A model generated the notes under the pieces. The model made no database searches. It saw only the letters and a program-made list of their open reading frames with translations, and was not told the origin of the DNA. 64,000 nucleotides of DNA from Micromonospora sp. CB01531 (GTDB lineage: Bacteria > Actinomycetota > Actinomycetes > Mycobacteriales > Micromonosporaceae). Positions 52,662 through 62,383 of this stretch are shown piece after piece; the stretch's first letter is position 1; each line of letters begins with the position of its first letter. The position numbers were made by a program, and so were the translations under genes. The stretch covers positions 1 to 64,000 of the forward strand of contig NZ_LWLS01000058.1 in NCBI RefSeq assembly GCF_001905095.1, given 5' to 3'.

Positions 52662-53264
52662 TCAGGCGTCTTGGTGGTGGTGACCCTTGGTGGCGCAGTC
52701 GTGCCACATGCGTGACAGGTGTTGAGTCATGCGAGCGGTGGCGGAATGGCCGGGGTGCTCGCGCTGGTGGGTGGTGATGGTGTCGGCGAGCAGGGCGCGG
52801 GCGGCTTGGCAGTGACCGAGGGCGTGGAGGACGAGGGCGGTGGTGGCGTGGGCGGCGAGGGTGCGGCGGGCGTGCGGGCCTTCCACGCGGGTGAGTTGGT
52901 CGGCGAGCTTCCGATATAGGTGGTACGCGCGTTGGTGGTGCCCGGCGCGCCGGTGAGCGGCCGCGTGAAGGTGGAGGGCGTGCAGGGTGCGCCGGTGGGT
53001 GGGCCCGTGGAGGTGGGCGGTGCTGTGCTGGGCGTAGGTGGCCCAGGTGAGGGCATCAGCGGGGTGGCCGAGGCGGAGTTGCAGTTCCGCCAGGAGGATG
53101 GCGGCTTCGGCGTGCAGCGGGTGGGCGGGCGCGGTGGCGGGGTCGACGCCGGTGAGGCTGTCGTGCAGGAGTTGCCGGGCGCGTAGCGGGTCGTTGGGGG
53201 CCAGGTGACGGGCGGTAGCGACACGCTGTACGCGTTCGGTGTTGAGCCGGTCGGCCAGGGGCAT
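52662..53264 (-). CDS. Helical-repeat protein, probably C-terminal half of a frameshifted gene
   Basis: 200 residues from ATG 53264, rich in Ala, His, Leu and Arg in TPR-like helical pairs (HAEAAILLAELQLRLGHPAD, LHALHLHAAAHRRAGHHQRA). No ribosome site precedes this ATG, and coding-like sequence in the same frame runs further upstream (ITIGATPTDVTLTWRATPMP), back to about 53330 where the frame of the HTH/zinc-ribbon part ends in sense. The two are likely one gene of about 370 residues with a frameshift. Function unknown. Confidence 0.55.
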   Translation of the reverse strand: MPLADRLNTERVQRVATARHLAPNDPLRARQLLHDSLTGVDPATAPAHPLHAEAAILLAELQLRLGHPADALTWATYAQHSTAHLHGPTHRRTLHALHLHAAAHRRAGHHQRAYHLYRKLADQLTRVEGPHARRTLAAHATTALVLHALGHCQAARALLADTITTHQREHPGHSATARMTQHLSRMWHDCATKGHHHQDA

Positions 53265-53325
53265 AGGTGTGGCACGCCAGGTGAGGGTGACGTCGGTGGG
53301 GGTGGCGCCGATGGTGATGCGGGGA

Positions 53326-53770
53326 GGACGCGGTGGGCGTGGATGGCGGCCAAATGCGGGGGTGTCGGCGCTCCGGTAGAGGGGATGATCCGGGCGGCGT
53401 GCCGCAGGATTACTCGGCCGACGGTGTCGGCGATGGCCGCTGCGTCGAGGGGTCGCGGCCGACAACCCGGCTGGCACTGGTAGGCCTGGCCAGCATCGGG
53501 TAGCTCGGCGTCGGCCATTGGTTGGCGACAGAACCGGCAGTGCAGCAGCCCCGGTGGCAGGTACGTCTCCCGCGAGTCGGCCGGCCTCTCCGGCTGGGGT
53601 ACGACTGGGGTGGTGGCTTTGGTAACCCATTTCTGGACCAGGCGCGGGTCGAGGTTCAGTTGGCGGGCGACGGTGGTGACCGCGCCGTAGGCCCTGATGT
53701 CGCGGGCATCCGCGACACGTTGGACAACAGCGTCGATGAAGTCTGGCGGGTATCTGCGAGGGAATGCCAT
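53326..53770 (-). CDS. HTH and zinc-ribbon protein, N-terminal part
   Basis: From ATG 53770: RRYPPDFIDAVVQRVADA and YGAVTTVARQLNLDPRLVQKW resemble the helix-turn-helix of IS3-type transposase OrfA or similar factors. A zinc ribbon follows, LHCRFCRQPMADAELPDAGQ with a second Cys pair (CQPGC), then a helical part ending in HLAAIHAHR. The same frame stays open to 52727 but with unlikely sequence (Pro/Ser/Thr-rich), so the protein probably continues in the next frame. No transposase catalytic domain is present. Either a regulator or a domesticated mobile-element piece. Confidence 0.5.
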
Positions 53771-53852
53771 GAGATGCGGTGTCGGTTGAGATGCCGGCGA
53801 TGGGCTGACGGTGGATGCCGATTTGCCTGTTTGAGGGGCGAGGACGGTGGGG

Positions 53853-54503
53853 CTACGCATGAAAGTCCTGCCAGCGGTTGTCGACCGGGCGGCTGGGGTT
53901 GACTGGCATTGCGCTGCTGCGGTGAGCGTTGTGGCGCATTGGCTGCAGCGTCGGGCCGTCGGGCACGGTGATCGGCGGTCGGGGTATGTACCCGTAGCGA
54001 GCGAGCAGACGTTCCCCACCTGGGGGAACGGCAGCCCAGGATGGCAGGTCGATGCGGTCCAGGCGGCTGCGGTGGTGGGCCAGCAGCGCGGCGCCACGGC
54101 CGCTCCTCTGGACGTCGGGGCGGACGGCGAGGAACGCCAGGTGGTAGTGCGGCTCGGTGGGCTGTTTCGCGGACAGCACGCTTTCCAGCAGGTCGAAACG
54201 GTCGGCGTGTGCTCCGGCGGCCTCGGTGAGCTGGTGCCGGTAGTTGGCCGGTGGCGGGATGGGCCGGTAGCGGTGGAAGCCGACGATGGCGGCGGCCAGG
54301 TCGCCGGTGAGGTGGATGTCGCCGAAGAACAAGGCATGTTCCACCCAGACCGCGACGACGTCGGTCAGCACCTGGCGCCGCCGCTCCAGGTCGGGCACCA
54401 GCCAAGCGGCGAGCGGGCTGAGGTGCAGGGCGTCGGCGATCAGCTCGGCGACCGGGCCCTTGTCCGCCCAACGGGCGGCGCGGATACGCACAACGGTCTC
54501 CAT
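53853..54503 (-). CDS. GNAT-family acetyltransferase
   Basis: 216 residues. Acetyl-CoA signature LAFLAVRPDVQRSGRGAALLAHH near 125-147 after IVGFHRYRP strands; N-terminus VRIRAARWADKGPVAELIADA. The substrate is unknown. Begins 26 bases after the GPP34 gene ends, likely the same transcript. Confidence 0.85.
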   Translation of the reverse strand: METVVRIRAARWADKGPVAELIADALHLSPLAAWLVPDLERRRQVLTDVVAVWVEHALFFGDIHLTGDLAAAIVGFHRYRPIPPPANYRHQLTEAAGAHADRFDLLESVLSAKQPTEPHYHLAFLAVRPDVQRSGRGAALLAHHRSRLDRIDLPSWAAVPPGGERLLARYGYIPRPPITVPDGPTLQPMRHNAHRSSAMPVNPSRPVDNRWQDFHA

Positions 54504-54529
54504 CGGGTTGATGTCCTTGTGGTCTCGTT

Positions 54530-55207
54530 TCAGCGATACGTCGCAGTGGCGAGGTCACCGACCGCCGCGTCGACGGCGGCGGTGATGTCTCGCACCGATC
54601 GGTGGTGCTGGCTGGCGATGGCCTTTAGACACGCCGCCACGGCAGAACCGTCCTCGTTGAGATAGAGGTAGGTGGTCAGGCCCAGGGTGGCGACAAGGCC
54701 GGCGAGGGCGGCGGTGTGGTTGTCGGGCTGCTCGCGGCCTTGCGCGACGTATCGGAGGCGGGCCCGGGCGACAACCGCCCACTTGCTGTCCGTCGCAAGG
54801 TAGGTGTCCGCACGGACGAGGCCACCCAGGCGTCGGCGGGTGGCCTGCCGCAGGATCCCGGCGGCGACAAGACCCGCCCGGGTCCGCTCGTACAGGTCGT
54901 CGGCGAAGCCGCGCAGGAACGCCTTCACCGGTGGGGCGGTGCGCCCGTGGCGGATGAAGGCGATGGCGCTGTCGGCGATCAAGTCGCCCACCGGCTGGTC
55001 GCTGTGGAGACGCGGCCACCGGTCGCCTGCCTTGCGGGTGTCATCGTTCGGGTCGAGGACGATCCGTCCGGCCAGGAAGAGGTCGATCAGGACCGCGCCG
55101 GCCAGGCCGAGTGCCAACGCCTGCCGATGGATATGCGGATGGCCGTTGTCGTCGTTGTGGCCGAGCAGGAACAGCTCGTCGCGCAGCGGCAGTCGAGGAG
55201 CGTTCAT
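54530..55207 (-). CDS. GPP34 (Golgi phosphoprotein 3-like) family protein
   Basis: 225 residues from the ATG at 55207 (AAGGAGCC upstream). LRDELFLLGHNDDNGHPHIHRQALALGLAGAVLIDLFLAGRI is the family opening. In eukaryotes GPP34 proteins bind phosphoinositides and retain glycosyltransferases; bacterial roles are unknown. It overlaps the methyltransferase stop. Confidence 0.85.
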   Translation of the reverse strand: MNAPRLPLRDELFLLGHNDDNGHPHIHRQALALGLAGAVLIDLFLAGRIVLDPNDDTRKAGDRWPRLHSDQPVGDLIADSAIAFIRHGRTAPPVKAFLRGFADDLYERTRAGLVAAGILRQATRRRLGGLVRADTYLATDSKWAVVARARLRYVAQGREQPDNHTAALAGLVATLGLTTYLYLNEDGSAVAACLKAIASQHHRSVRDITAAVDAAVGDLATATYR

Positions 55208-56064
55208 CGGCCGGCTCCTTTCATGCCGACGCCCGCAAGGAAGCCGGCGAGGAAGGGGCTGGCGGACGTATGGCCCCTCTCGATCTGGTCCTCGGGATCT
55301 GGGCGCCATTGGGCGACGGGGACGAGCGCTGTGCCGCTGGCTCGCAACGCTGGTGGGTTGGCAGGGATCATGGCGAAGTCGTCGAAAAGCGCCTCGACCT
55401 CTGCGGGGGCGCGCAGTTGGAGTGGGGTGGGCGTGCGTTGGTACAGCCGCTGCACCTCATCGGTCTGGCTGGTAACCGTGCCGGAGGTCGCGTGGGAGAT
55501 GACGAGGGCGCTGCCAGGGGGCATCGCTGCGCGGAACGGTTCCACGATGGCGTTGACGTCACCCGGGATGAAGTGCAGGACCGACACGAACAGGACGGCA
55601 ACGGGGCGGGTGAGGTCGATCAGCCGCTGCGTGGTGGGGTTCTGCAGGATGAAGTCCGGGAAGCAGATGTCTGCCTGGATGACGTCGACCCGCGGGTCGT
55701 TACCCAGCAGGGCCCTGGCGTGCGCTACGGCTACCGGCTCGACATCGACGTAGAGCACGCGAGCGCCGCCGTTGGTGTGGTGGGCGATGTCGTGGACGTT
55801 GCCCACGGTCGGTATCCCCGAGCCGAGATCGAGGAACTGGTGTATGCCCTGCTGGAGTGCGTAGCGGACGGCGCGGCGCAGGAACGCGCGGTTCGCCCGG
55901 GCAGCGTCGGCGACATGGGGTGCGACGGCGAGTACGGCATCGGCGGCCTGACGGTCCGCGGCGAAGTTGTGGCTGCCGCCGAGGAAGTAGTCATACATCC
56001 GTGCAGCATTCGGACGAGTCAAGTCGAGCTCGGCGGGTGCCCAGCTCATCGCCTCAGTTCCCAT
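55204..56064 (-). CDS. SAM-dependent methyltransferase, PF04672 (DUF574) type
   Basis: 286 residues; typical opening ELDLTRPNAARMYDYFLGGSHNFAADRQAAD, motif I FLDLGSGIPTVGNVHDIAH and ARVLYVDVEPVAVAHAR. Actinobacteria carry many copies, targets mostly unknown. Overlaps the acetamidase stop by 11 bases; a Met six codons in could also start. Confidence 0.9.
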   Translation of the reverse strand: MGTEAMSWAPAELDLTRPNAARMYDYFLGGSHNFAADRQAADAVLAVAPHVADAARANRAFLRRAVRYALQQGIHQFLDLGSGIPTVGNVHDIAHHTNGGARVLYVDVEPVAVAHARALLGNDPRVDVIQADICFPDFILQNPTTQRLIDLTRPVAVLFVSVLHFIPGDVNAIVEPFRAAMPPGSALVISHATSGTVTSQTDEVQRLYQRTPTPLQLRAPAEVEALFDDFAMIPANPPALRASGTALVPVAQWRPDPEDQIERGHTSASPFLAGFLAGVGMKGAGR

Positions 56065-57079
56065 GATCTTTCCCCGGTTGCTCGCGCGGGGCCCCGGCGA
56101 TGCGGCGCAGCCGCTGGTGCACTCCGTCGTAGGGATTCACGCCCGCCAAGATCGCCTTGTTGACGGCGGCGTGCATGGTGTAAAGCGGGTCGCAGACGTT
56201 GCCAGGTGCGGATCGGCCGGCCTGCGAGACGACCTGGTAGGCGTCGAGCAATTCCAGGCCGGTCAGTTGCGCGGTCCAGGTGACCAGGTCGTGCTGGCTG
56301 ATCCGGTAGGCATCCTCAAGCGGACGGGCAGCGCCGATCGAGATGATCCGGTGGTCGGTCTCGATGCGCGGCCACGGCGTAGCCACGCCCTTAATTAGGT
56401 CGACTGCAACGGTGACGTTCATGGCTGTCTCCACCGCGACGCCGCATACCTCGCCCTGGCCCTGGCGGGCGTGGCCGTCGCCGATGGCGAACAGCGCGCC
56501 GGGGACGTTGACGCCCAGGTAAACGGTGGCGCCGGGGCGAATCTCCGGGGTGTCGAGATTCCCGCCGTGCGCGTCAGGCACGATCGTGGAGCGTGCTTCC
56601 CCGCCGGCCGGGGCCACTCCCACGGTGCCGAGCATCGGCTCCAGGGGCATGACAATCGCGTGGTCTGACCGGCGGGCGTGGAAGGCCACGATTTCGGCGG
56701 CGGCGTCGATGCTGTAGCGCCACACCCGCTCCTCAAGCGGCGGGTGCAGCATCGCCGTGGTGTGGGTGCCGGTCAGTGCCCCGAAATGCGGGAAGGTGGC
56801 TGACATCCCCCAGTCCCGGGCCGGGGTGATGGCTGCGAAGTGCAGCACGAGAGTGTCGCCGGGTTCCGCGCCGAGCACGTGGAAGGGGCCGGTGACGGGG
56901 TTGAACGCTTGGCACACCTTCGACGGCAGGTCGTCCACGGTGCGCACGGCACCGCCGAAGCAGTCCTCGGTGCTGGTGACGAGCAGACTGCCCGGCTTGA
57001 TCTCGGCGACCGCCGGCTGGCCACCGAAGGTATAGCGCAGCTCGTCCTCGCGCGGCTGGTAGGTGACCGTGCTGGTCAT
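56054..57079 (-). CDS. Acetamidase/formamidase family protein
   Basis: 341 residues. Family motifs: TEDCFGGAVRT near 37, FNPVTGPFHVLGAEPGD, MPLEPMLGTVGVAP, HGGNLDTPEIRPGATVYLGV and DGHARQGQGEVCGVAVE. It hydrolyses small amides. The ATG overlaps the permease stop (ATGA), suggesting that the permease brings in the amide or its product. Confidence 0.92.
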   Translation of the reverse strand: MTSTVTYQPREDELRYTFGGQPAVAEIKPGSLLVTSTEDCFGGAVRTVDDLPSKVCQAFNPVTGPFHVLGAEPGDTLVLHFAAITPARDWGMSATFPHFGALTGTHTTAMLHPPLEERVWRYSIDAAAEIVAFHARRSDHAIVMPLEPMLGTVGVAPAGGEARSTIVPDAHGGNLDTPEIRPGATVYLGVNVPGALFAIGDGHARQGQGEVCGVAVETAMNVTVAVDLIKGVATPWPRIETDHRIISIGAARPLEDAYRISQHDLVTWTAQLTGLELLDAYQVVSQAGRSAPGNVCDPLYTMHAAVNKAILAGVNPYDGVHQRLRRIAGAPREQPGKDHGN

Positions 57080-58509
57080 GCCGTCTCCCGTCCGTTGACG
57101 AGGCCGGACAGCTCGGGACGGCGGCCAGCGGCGTACAGACCTGCCAGGGTCAGCAGGCCGAGGGTGAGCCAGACGAAGCCGAGGCGTTGTGCGGCCACGT
57201 TGGCGTTGACCACGACGTAGGCGAGGATGGCGAATCCGATTCCCGGAAGGATCAGGTGCGCGATCAGGTTGCGGCTGCGTCGGCGGACCAGGTAGTGCCA
57301 GACGACGGCGAGGTGCAGCACGAGGAACGCGGTCATCGCGCCGAAGTTGATCAGGCTGGACAGCAGTGCGATGCCATCGGTGCGCCAGTTCATGTAGAGG
57401 CCGATCGACAGCGACACCAGGGCGGTGAGGGTGATGGCGTGGGTGGGCACGCTGTGGCGCACCGACACCTTGGCCAGGAACTTCGGCAGCTGCCGGTCGC
57501 GGGCCATGGCGTACAGCAGCCGCGAGGTGGCCACCTGCGCGACGAGGGAGTTCGCCACGCCCCAGGCGACGGCCGTGGCGACCGCGCACAGGGTGGCCAG
57601 CCAGGGACCACCGGCGACCCGGGCGGCGTCGTAGAATGCGGTGCCTTCCGGATCGCCATTGGCGAGGAGGCCCTCCGGGTTGGGCAGCAGCAGCGCGGCC
57701 ATCCAGGTCTGGGCGATGAACAGCAGTCCGGCCACGCCCAACGCCGCGGCCATCGCCCGGCCGATCTGTCCTGCGCCGCCTTTGTTCTCCTCGGCCAGCA
57801 TCGAGATGCCGTCGAAGCCGAGGAAGCTGAGCACGGCGATCGACACCGCGCCGAACACCAGCGCCCAGGTGAATGTGTCGGGGTTGTAGAGCGGTGTCCA
57901 GGAGAAGCCCTGTCCCTTGCCTTGCGCGAGGGCGCGGACGGCGGCAGCGAGGAAGATCACCAGGACGATGACTTCGCCGACGAGCATCACTCGGGTGATC
58001 AGGGCGGTCATCCGGATTCCCCGGTAATTGACCAGGGTGTTGACCAGGACGAAGCCGACCAGCCAGACCCACACCGGAATCGCCGGCACGGTGGAGTGCA
58101 TCGCCACCGCCGCGATCAGGTACAGCAGGCTGGGCACCAGCACGTAGTCCAGCAGGATCGCCCAGCCAGCGAGGAACCCGACCGGTGCGCCGATCCCTCG
58201 CCCGGCGTAGTTGTACACGCTCCCGGCAAGGGGGAACGCCTTGACCATCTGGGCGTATGAGGCGGCCGTGAACACCAGCGCCGCCATGCCGATGACGTAC
58301 GCCAGCGCGACCATCCCGCCCGCGCCGGAGTAGACGGATCCGAAGATGCCCATAGGCGCGATCGGCACCATGAACACCAACCCGTAGAAGAGCAGGTCAG
58401 CGAAGCCGAGTGAGCGGCGCAGCTCCGGCCGGTATCCGAACCGCGATGAGTCGGGCGACACCTGCGCCAAGTCGATCTTTGGCGGAGGCGCTGCCTGCCT
58501 GGTGTGCAT
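57076..58509 (-). CDS. APC-family amino acid/amine permease
   Basis: 477 residues with about twelve membrane helices. The ATG at 58509 is chosen since upstream codons are Arg/Ser-rich and lack pattern. PELRRSLGFADLLFYGLVFMVPIAP and AGSVYNYAGRGIGAPVGFLAGW are typical of APC superfamily transporters. First gene of the acetamidase unit. Confidence 0.9.
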   Translation of the reverse strand: MHTRQAAPPPKIDLAQVSPDSSRFGYRPELRRSLGFADLLFYGLVFMVPIAPMGIFGSVYSGAGGMVALAYVIGMAALVFTAASYAQMVKAFPLAGSVYNYAGRGIGAPVGFLAGWAILLDYVLVPSLLYLIAAVAMHSTVPAIPVWVWLVGFVLVNTLVNYRGIRMTALITRVMLVGEVIVLVIFLAAAVRALAQGKGQGFSWTPLYNPDTFTWALVFGAVSIAVLSFLGFDGISMLAEENKGGAGQIGRAMAAALGVAGLLFIAQTWMAALLLPNPEGLLANGDPEGTAFYDAARVAGGPWLATLCAVATAVAWGVANSLVAQVATSRLLYAMARDRQLPKFLAKVSVRHSVPTHAITLTALVSLSIGLYMNWRTDGIALLSSLINFGAMTAFLVLHLAVVWHYLVRRRSRNLIAHLILPGIGFAILAYVVVNANVAAQRLGFVWLTLGLLTLAGLYAAGRRPELSGLVNGRETA

Positions 58510-58630
58510 GCTGTTCCGTTCCTTTCTGTCGGTCATCGACGCCGGCTCACTGCCGGCGGTGTTAGAGCTGGCCATACGGCGGCAGCGGCTCCGTAGGCAG
58601 ACGCATAGCCAGGCGCTGCTGGATCGGCCG

Positions 58631-59020
58631 TTACAGGCGCCAGACGATGGACAAGTCCTGGGCGCAGCCGCCGACCCGTACTGCGACGAACAAGCGGCGG
58701 AAGATGCGCCCGAGTTCCTCGGGCGCGGCGTCCGCCACCAGACGCGGCGCCGGCGCCGCCACCGCTTCCAGGACGAGCTGTTCGAGGTCGTCGGCATCCA
58801 CGGCGGTCAACCGCCAACCGCAGGGCCCTCGGTAGGCCCGGTGACCGAGCATCCGGACGGGCTGCAGCGACGCGCCGCAACCGCGACAGCGCAGCAGACC
58901 CTCGAGGGTGAAGGCCCCCGAGAGAGGCGATCCGGGCTGCCCCGGCCGCTCACCGCTGCGGCCGGATGCGGCACGACGTGCGCAGTCGCGCATGTTCTCG
59001 CTTCGAACGTCGACGGCCAC
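58631..59020 (-). CDS. Small zinc-ribbon protein (recombinase-like)
   Basis: 129 residues from GTG 59020 behind GGAGG. GLLRCRGCGASLQPVRMLGH and PCGWRLTAVDADDLEQLVL look like the recombinase zinc beta-ribbon of large serine recombinases, without a catalytic domain; the second zinc pair has only one Cys. It resembles the zinc ribbon at 53.6 kb. It may be a recombinase remnant or a standalone factor. Confidence 0.55.
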   Translation of the reverse strand: MAVDVRSENMRDCARRAASGRSGERPGQPGSPLSGAFTLEGLLRCRGCGASLQPVRMLGHRAYRGPCGWRLTAVDADDLEQLVLEAVAAPAPRLVADAAPEELGRIFRRLFVAVRVGGCAQDLSIVWRL

Positions 59021-59269
59021 GGGGCACCTCCACCATCACCACTGATCGCAAATGCGAGGGCTTGGCCACAGCCGTGGAGGTGGCGCGAAGTCGAAACGCC
59101 CATCCATCGCCGTGGTTGTCTGTGCGACCAGCCTGCGGGTCCGGCCCGTCCCCTGACGATGCGTGGACGTTCTAGTGTTGTCCTAGTTTCGGCTCGCCTG
59201 CGCCCGCCGTCGTCTACTACGCTGCCGACTGCGACAATGACGCTGAGTGCACGGCCTGGGGGATAGCCC

Positions 59270-62200
59270 GTGGAGACGGTGCGGCGGTGGACCGGCCGCG
59301 AGGCGAGAGCACTACGCCTGGCGTTGCGCATGAGCGTGCGCGGCTTCGCCGAGCACCTGGGTGTCAATCCGGCGGCCGTCTCCAACTGGGAGAAGCGCGG
59401 TGCCGCGACCCGCATGCGCTATGAGACCCAGCAGATGCTCGATGTCGATCTGGCGCGATCGCCAACCGAGGTCAAGCAGCGGTTCGCCCAGACCATCAAG
59501 GCGACTATGACCGCAAGTTCGAGCGGCTCACCCGCACCTGCCGACGACTCCGGGCCCGCAATGCAAGATCTCGGCGCCCGTTCCAGGGAACGGACGGCAG
59601 CCATCCTCACGGCGCTCGGTGGCCAGCAGCCCGACGATCTCGTGTACACGCCTCCGGCCGACGTCCAGCGGCTGGTTGCGGACTTCCTCGCCTCGACCGC
59701 GCGCGTCTACCTGGTCACCGGCCCCCCGGGCTGCGGCAAGACCAGCTTCACCCGCCACCTGGCGTCGCAGGCTCCCGGAGTGGATGTTCAACTGCTGACC
59801 GCGGACTCGTGGACCGAGGACGTCGACCTGGCGCGGGAGATCCTCCGCTACGGCTCCCTGCCAGCCGGCGTAGATCCGCTGCTGACCCTTGAGGATGAGA
59901 GCCAAAGCCTGTCCAGGCCGCTGCTCGTCGTCATCGACAGTCCGCAGTCCCGCGCCGTGGTGGACAAGGTATGCCGCCAGCTCGACGGCACGCTGCGGCA
60001 GGTGCTCTCGGGCAGCCTGAAGTTCCTCGTCGTACTGCGCACACCGCCGGACGTCGAGCTCGCGCCCTACCCCGTCCTATCGGCGGCGGTCATGCCCAGT
60101 CAGAATCACGGTGCCGGCCCGTCGCTGCCGCTGGACCGCTGGGACGCCGGCACGGCCCGGGACGTGTGGAACACGCAGCGGCACGAGAGCGAGCCCCCGT
60201 TCGACGCCCTGCCCGCGAAGATTCGCAACTTGGCCCGCCTGCCGCTGTACATGAGCCTCATCCGGGCCGCGAAGTCGACCGAGCCGCTCGGGCAAGCCAA
60301 CGCCTACCGGCTCGTGGAATTCTGCGTCGCCTCGATCTTGAAGGCGGCGGGCCTGAACGTCGAACGTACGACGGCGGATCTGACGGCACTCGCGCGACGG
60401 CAGCTCGCCTCCGCATGGCCGCATCACCTCCTTCCCCCGATCCCGAACGGCCCGCCAGGGAATCCCGGTGACCTCACCATGTCCTCGATCGCGAGACTCG
60501 TGCGGTCCGGCCCGTTCGGCGGACTGACGTTCCATCACGACGTCATTCGCGAGTACCTCTTCGCACGGTGGCTCGCCCAGCTCATCGAGTCCCACGGACG
60601 CTCGACCGTCACCATCGAGCTGCTCAACGACCTGGCCGCTCGCACCAGCACGTCGGCCGACCTGCGAGGCGTCCTGGAATTCCTCTTGCAGGGCTTGGAT
60701 GCGACCTCACCGGAGCTGCTTGCCGCCGTCGCGCAGTCACCGTCGGTCAGCATCACCGAAACGCTGCCATTGATGCTCGACCTCACTGGCGACACCCCCG
60801 CCTTCGCCACGGCCGAGGTGCTGCGCGTGTGCGCCTCCCGGTGCCTGCACGACAATGGCCTTCCCCTCGCCAGAGCTCTCCTGCACACCAGCGCAGCCGC
60901 CACGGCGCTCGGTGCGGAGTACCCCCGGTGGATGTTGCGGGTGCTGCGCCGCTTCGGCCCGGCAGTCTGGTCCGACATCGTGGCGTGCGTCGAGACGCGG
61001 CTGTCCATCGCGGCCATCCACGACTTCGTCCGTCTCGCGCAACTCGACACCGTAGAAGACGCGGTATTCATCGCTCGACACTTCTACGTCTTCCTCGCCA
61101 CCGACGACGGCAACTCCCAAGAGCTGAAGGCACTGCTGGCCCACCCCGACTGGCGAGCCCGCGCCGCCCTCGCCGAGGGGATCCGAGCGGGCCACGCTAT
61201 CCCACACCACACGATGATCTCGATCATGGAGTCGTTGGCCGCGGACCGCGACTACAAGGTCCGCGCCGCCATCGCCGAAGCCGTCGGCCGCTTGGCCACA
61301 ACCGGTGCGGAACACCTCCTCGCGACTCTCCTCGACGACCGGAACTGGCACGTCCGCGAGCGCCTCCTCCAAGGGCTTGCCGCCCGAGTCGGAGACAACG
61401 ACTCGGCCGCCGACCTAGTCATCAGGGCCCAGGCAGCATGGCGAAACGGTCCCCGCAATGTCCGAGTCGCCGCCCAGCGACTTCTACTCAAGTCCGGCAG
61501 ACAACCGATCCAGGACGAGGACTCATCTCGCAGCGCTCTGTTCGGCCTGCTCCGAGAAATCCGCACCGGCGCCCTACGGCTGCCCACGAACGTCCAATCC
61601 GCCCTGGTCAACCAAGGCATCGCCTCGGCTGACTGGCTCGTTCGCACCGAAGCCAACCTGCTCGTCCAAGACGGCACAGCCACGAGCACGGCTGGAGGCA
61701 TCAGCAAGGAAGCCTTCCGCCGTCTCCGAGACGGACGCGCACTTCAAGTCGCGCTCGATGTCCGCGACATCGACTACGCCATCGCCGTCGCACGGGCCGC
61801 CGCCAGCGCTGGGGTGCAATTCATCGAGATCGGCGACCCGCTCGTCAAAAGCGTCGGCATTCAAGCCATCAGCACCATCAAGCAGCGGACCCCTGGTGCG
61901 TGGATCGTCGCCGAGATGATGTCCGCAGACTGGGGACGCGATCAGGTGGTACTCGCGACCGAGGCCGGAGCCGACGTCGTGCTGCTCATAGGACCCGCCA
62001 GCATCGCCAGCGTGTCCGCTGCCGTCGAAGCGAGCAAACGGCTCGCCGTCCCCATCATCATCGACGTGCCCGAGGGCCGGTTGGTCCAAGGCTGGGTCCA
62101 GGACATGGAACGCGCAGGAGTTGACGGCTTCGCCATCACCACGAACATCGACCTGGGCGTAGCCGGTTTCCACCCACTCGACCAGGCACAACTCATCAGG

Positions 62201-62383
62201 TCGTGGACCAAGCTGCCGGTCGCGGTCTCCGGCGGCTTCGAACCCACCGACGTCGAAGCCAGCCGACGACGCTCCTGGGACATCCTCGTCGTCGGTCGCG
62301 GAGTCACCGACTCCCTGGACCCCGCCATCGCCGCGCGGGACCTCGCCGCATCGATCGAGCTCACCGAAGGAAACCGCTCATGA
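59270..62383 (+). CDS. XRE-HTH / STAND-like NTPase / HEAT / HUMPS-barrel fusion
   Basis: 1037 residues from GTG 59270 (GGGGG upstream). Residues 8-60: XRE helix-turn-helix (FAEHLGVNPAAVSNWEKRG). 148-270: P-loop NTPase with Walker A GPPGCGKT at 151-158 and Walker B LLVVIDS at 218-224. 270-580: helical region as in STAND proteins (HHDVIREYLFARWLAQL). About 580-760: HEAT-like repeats (HPDWRARAALAEGIRAG, DYKVRAAIAEAVGRLA, NWHVRERLLQGLA). 825-1030: a 3-hexulose-6-phosphate-synthase-like barrel (LQVALDVRDIDYAIAVARAA, FIEIGDPLVKSVGIQAI, AVSGGFEP, ILVVGRG). The catalytic D-x-K-x-x-D reads E-M-M-S-A-D, so the lysine is gone and a sensing role is more likely. Coupled to the GNAT gene. Confidence 0.85.
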   Translation: METVRRWTGREARALRLALRMSVRGFAEHLGVNPAAVSNWEKRGAATRMRYETQQMLDVDLARSPTEVKQRFAQTIKATMTASSSGSPAPADDSGPAMQDLGARSRERTAAILTALGGQQPDDLVYTPPADVQRLVADFLASTARVYLVTGPPGCGKTSFTRHLASQAPGVDVQLLTADSWTEDVDLAREILRYGSLPAGVDPLLTLEDESQSLSRPLLVVIDSPQSRAVVDKVCRQLDGTLRQVLSGSLKFLVVLRTPPDVELAPYPVLSAAVMPSQNHGAGPSLPLDRWDAGTARDVWNTQRHESEPPFDALPAKIRNLARLPLYMSLIRAAKSTEPLGQANAYRLVEFCVASILKAAGLNVERTTADLTALARRQLASAWPHHLLPPIPNGPPGNPGDLTMSSIARLVRSGPFGGLTFHHDVIREYLFARWLAQLIESHGRSTVTIELLNDLAARTSTSADLRGVLEFLLQGLDATSPELLAAVAQSPSVSITETLPLMLDLTGDTPAFATAEVLRVCASRCLHDNGLPLARALLHTSAAATALGAEYPRWMLRVLRRFGPAVWSDIVACVETRLSIAAIHDFVRLAQLDTVEDAVFIARHFYVFLATDDGNSQELKALLAHPDWRARAALAEGIRAGHAIPHHTMISIMESLAADRDYKVRAAIAEAVGRLATTGAEHLLATLLDDRNWHVRERLLQGLAARVGDNDSAADLVIRAQAAWRNGPRNVRVAAQRLLLKSGRQPIQDEDSSRSALFGLLREIRTGALRLPTNVQSALVNQGIASADWLVRTEANLLVQDGTATSTAGGISKEAFRRLRDGRALQVALDVRDIDYAIAVARAAASAGVQFIEIGDPLVKSVGIQAISTIKQRTPGAWIVAEMMSADWGRDQVVLATEAGADVVLLIGPASIASVSAAVEASKRLAVPIIIDVPEGRLVQGWVQDMERAGVDGFAITTNIDLGVAGFHPLDQAQLIRSWTKLPVAVSGGFEPTDVEASRRRSWDILVVGRGVTDSLDPAIAARDLAASIELTEGNRS

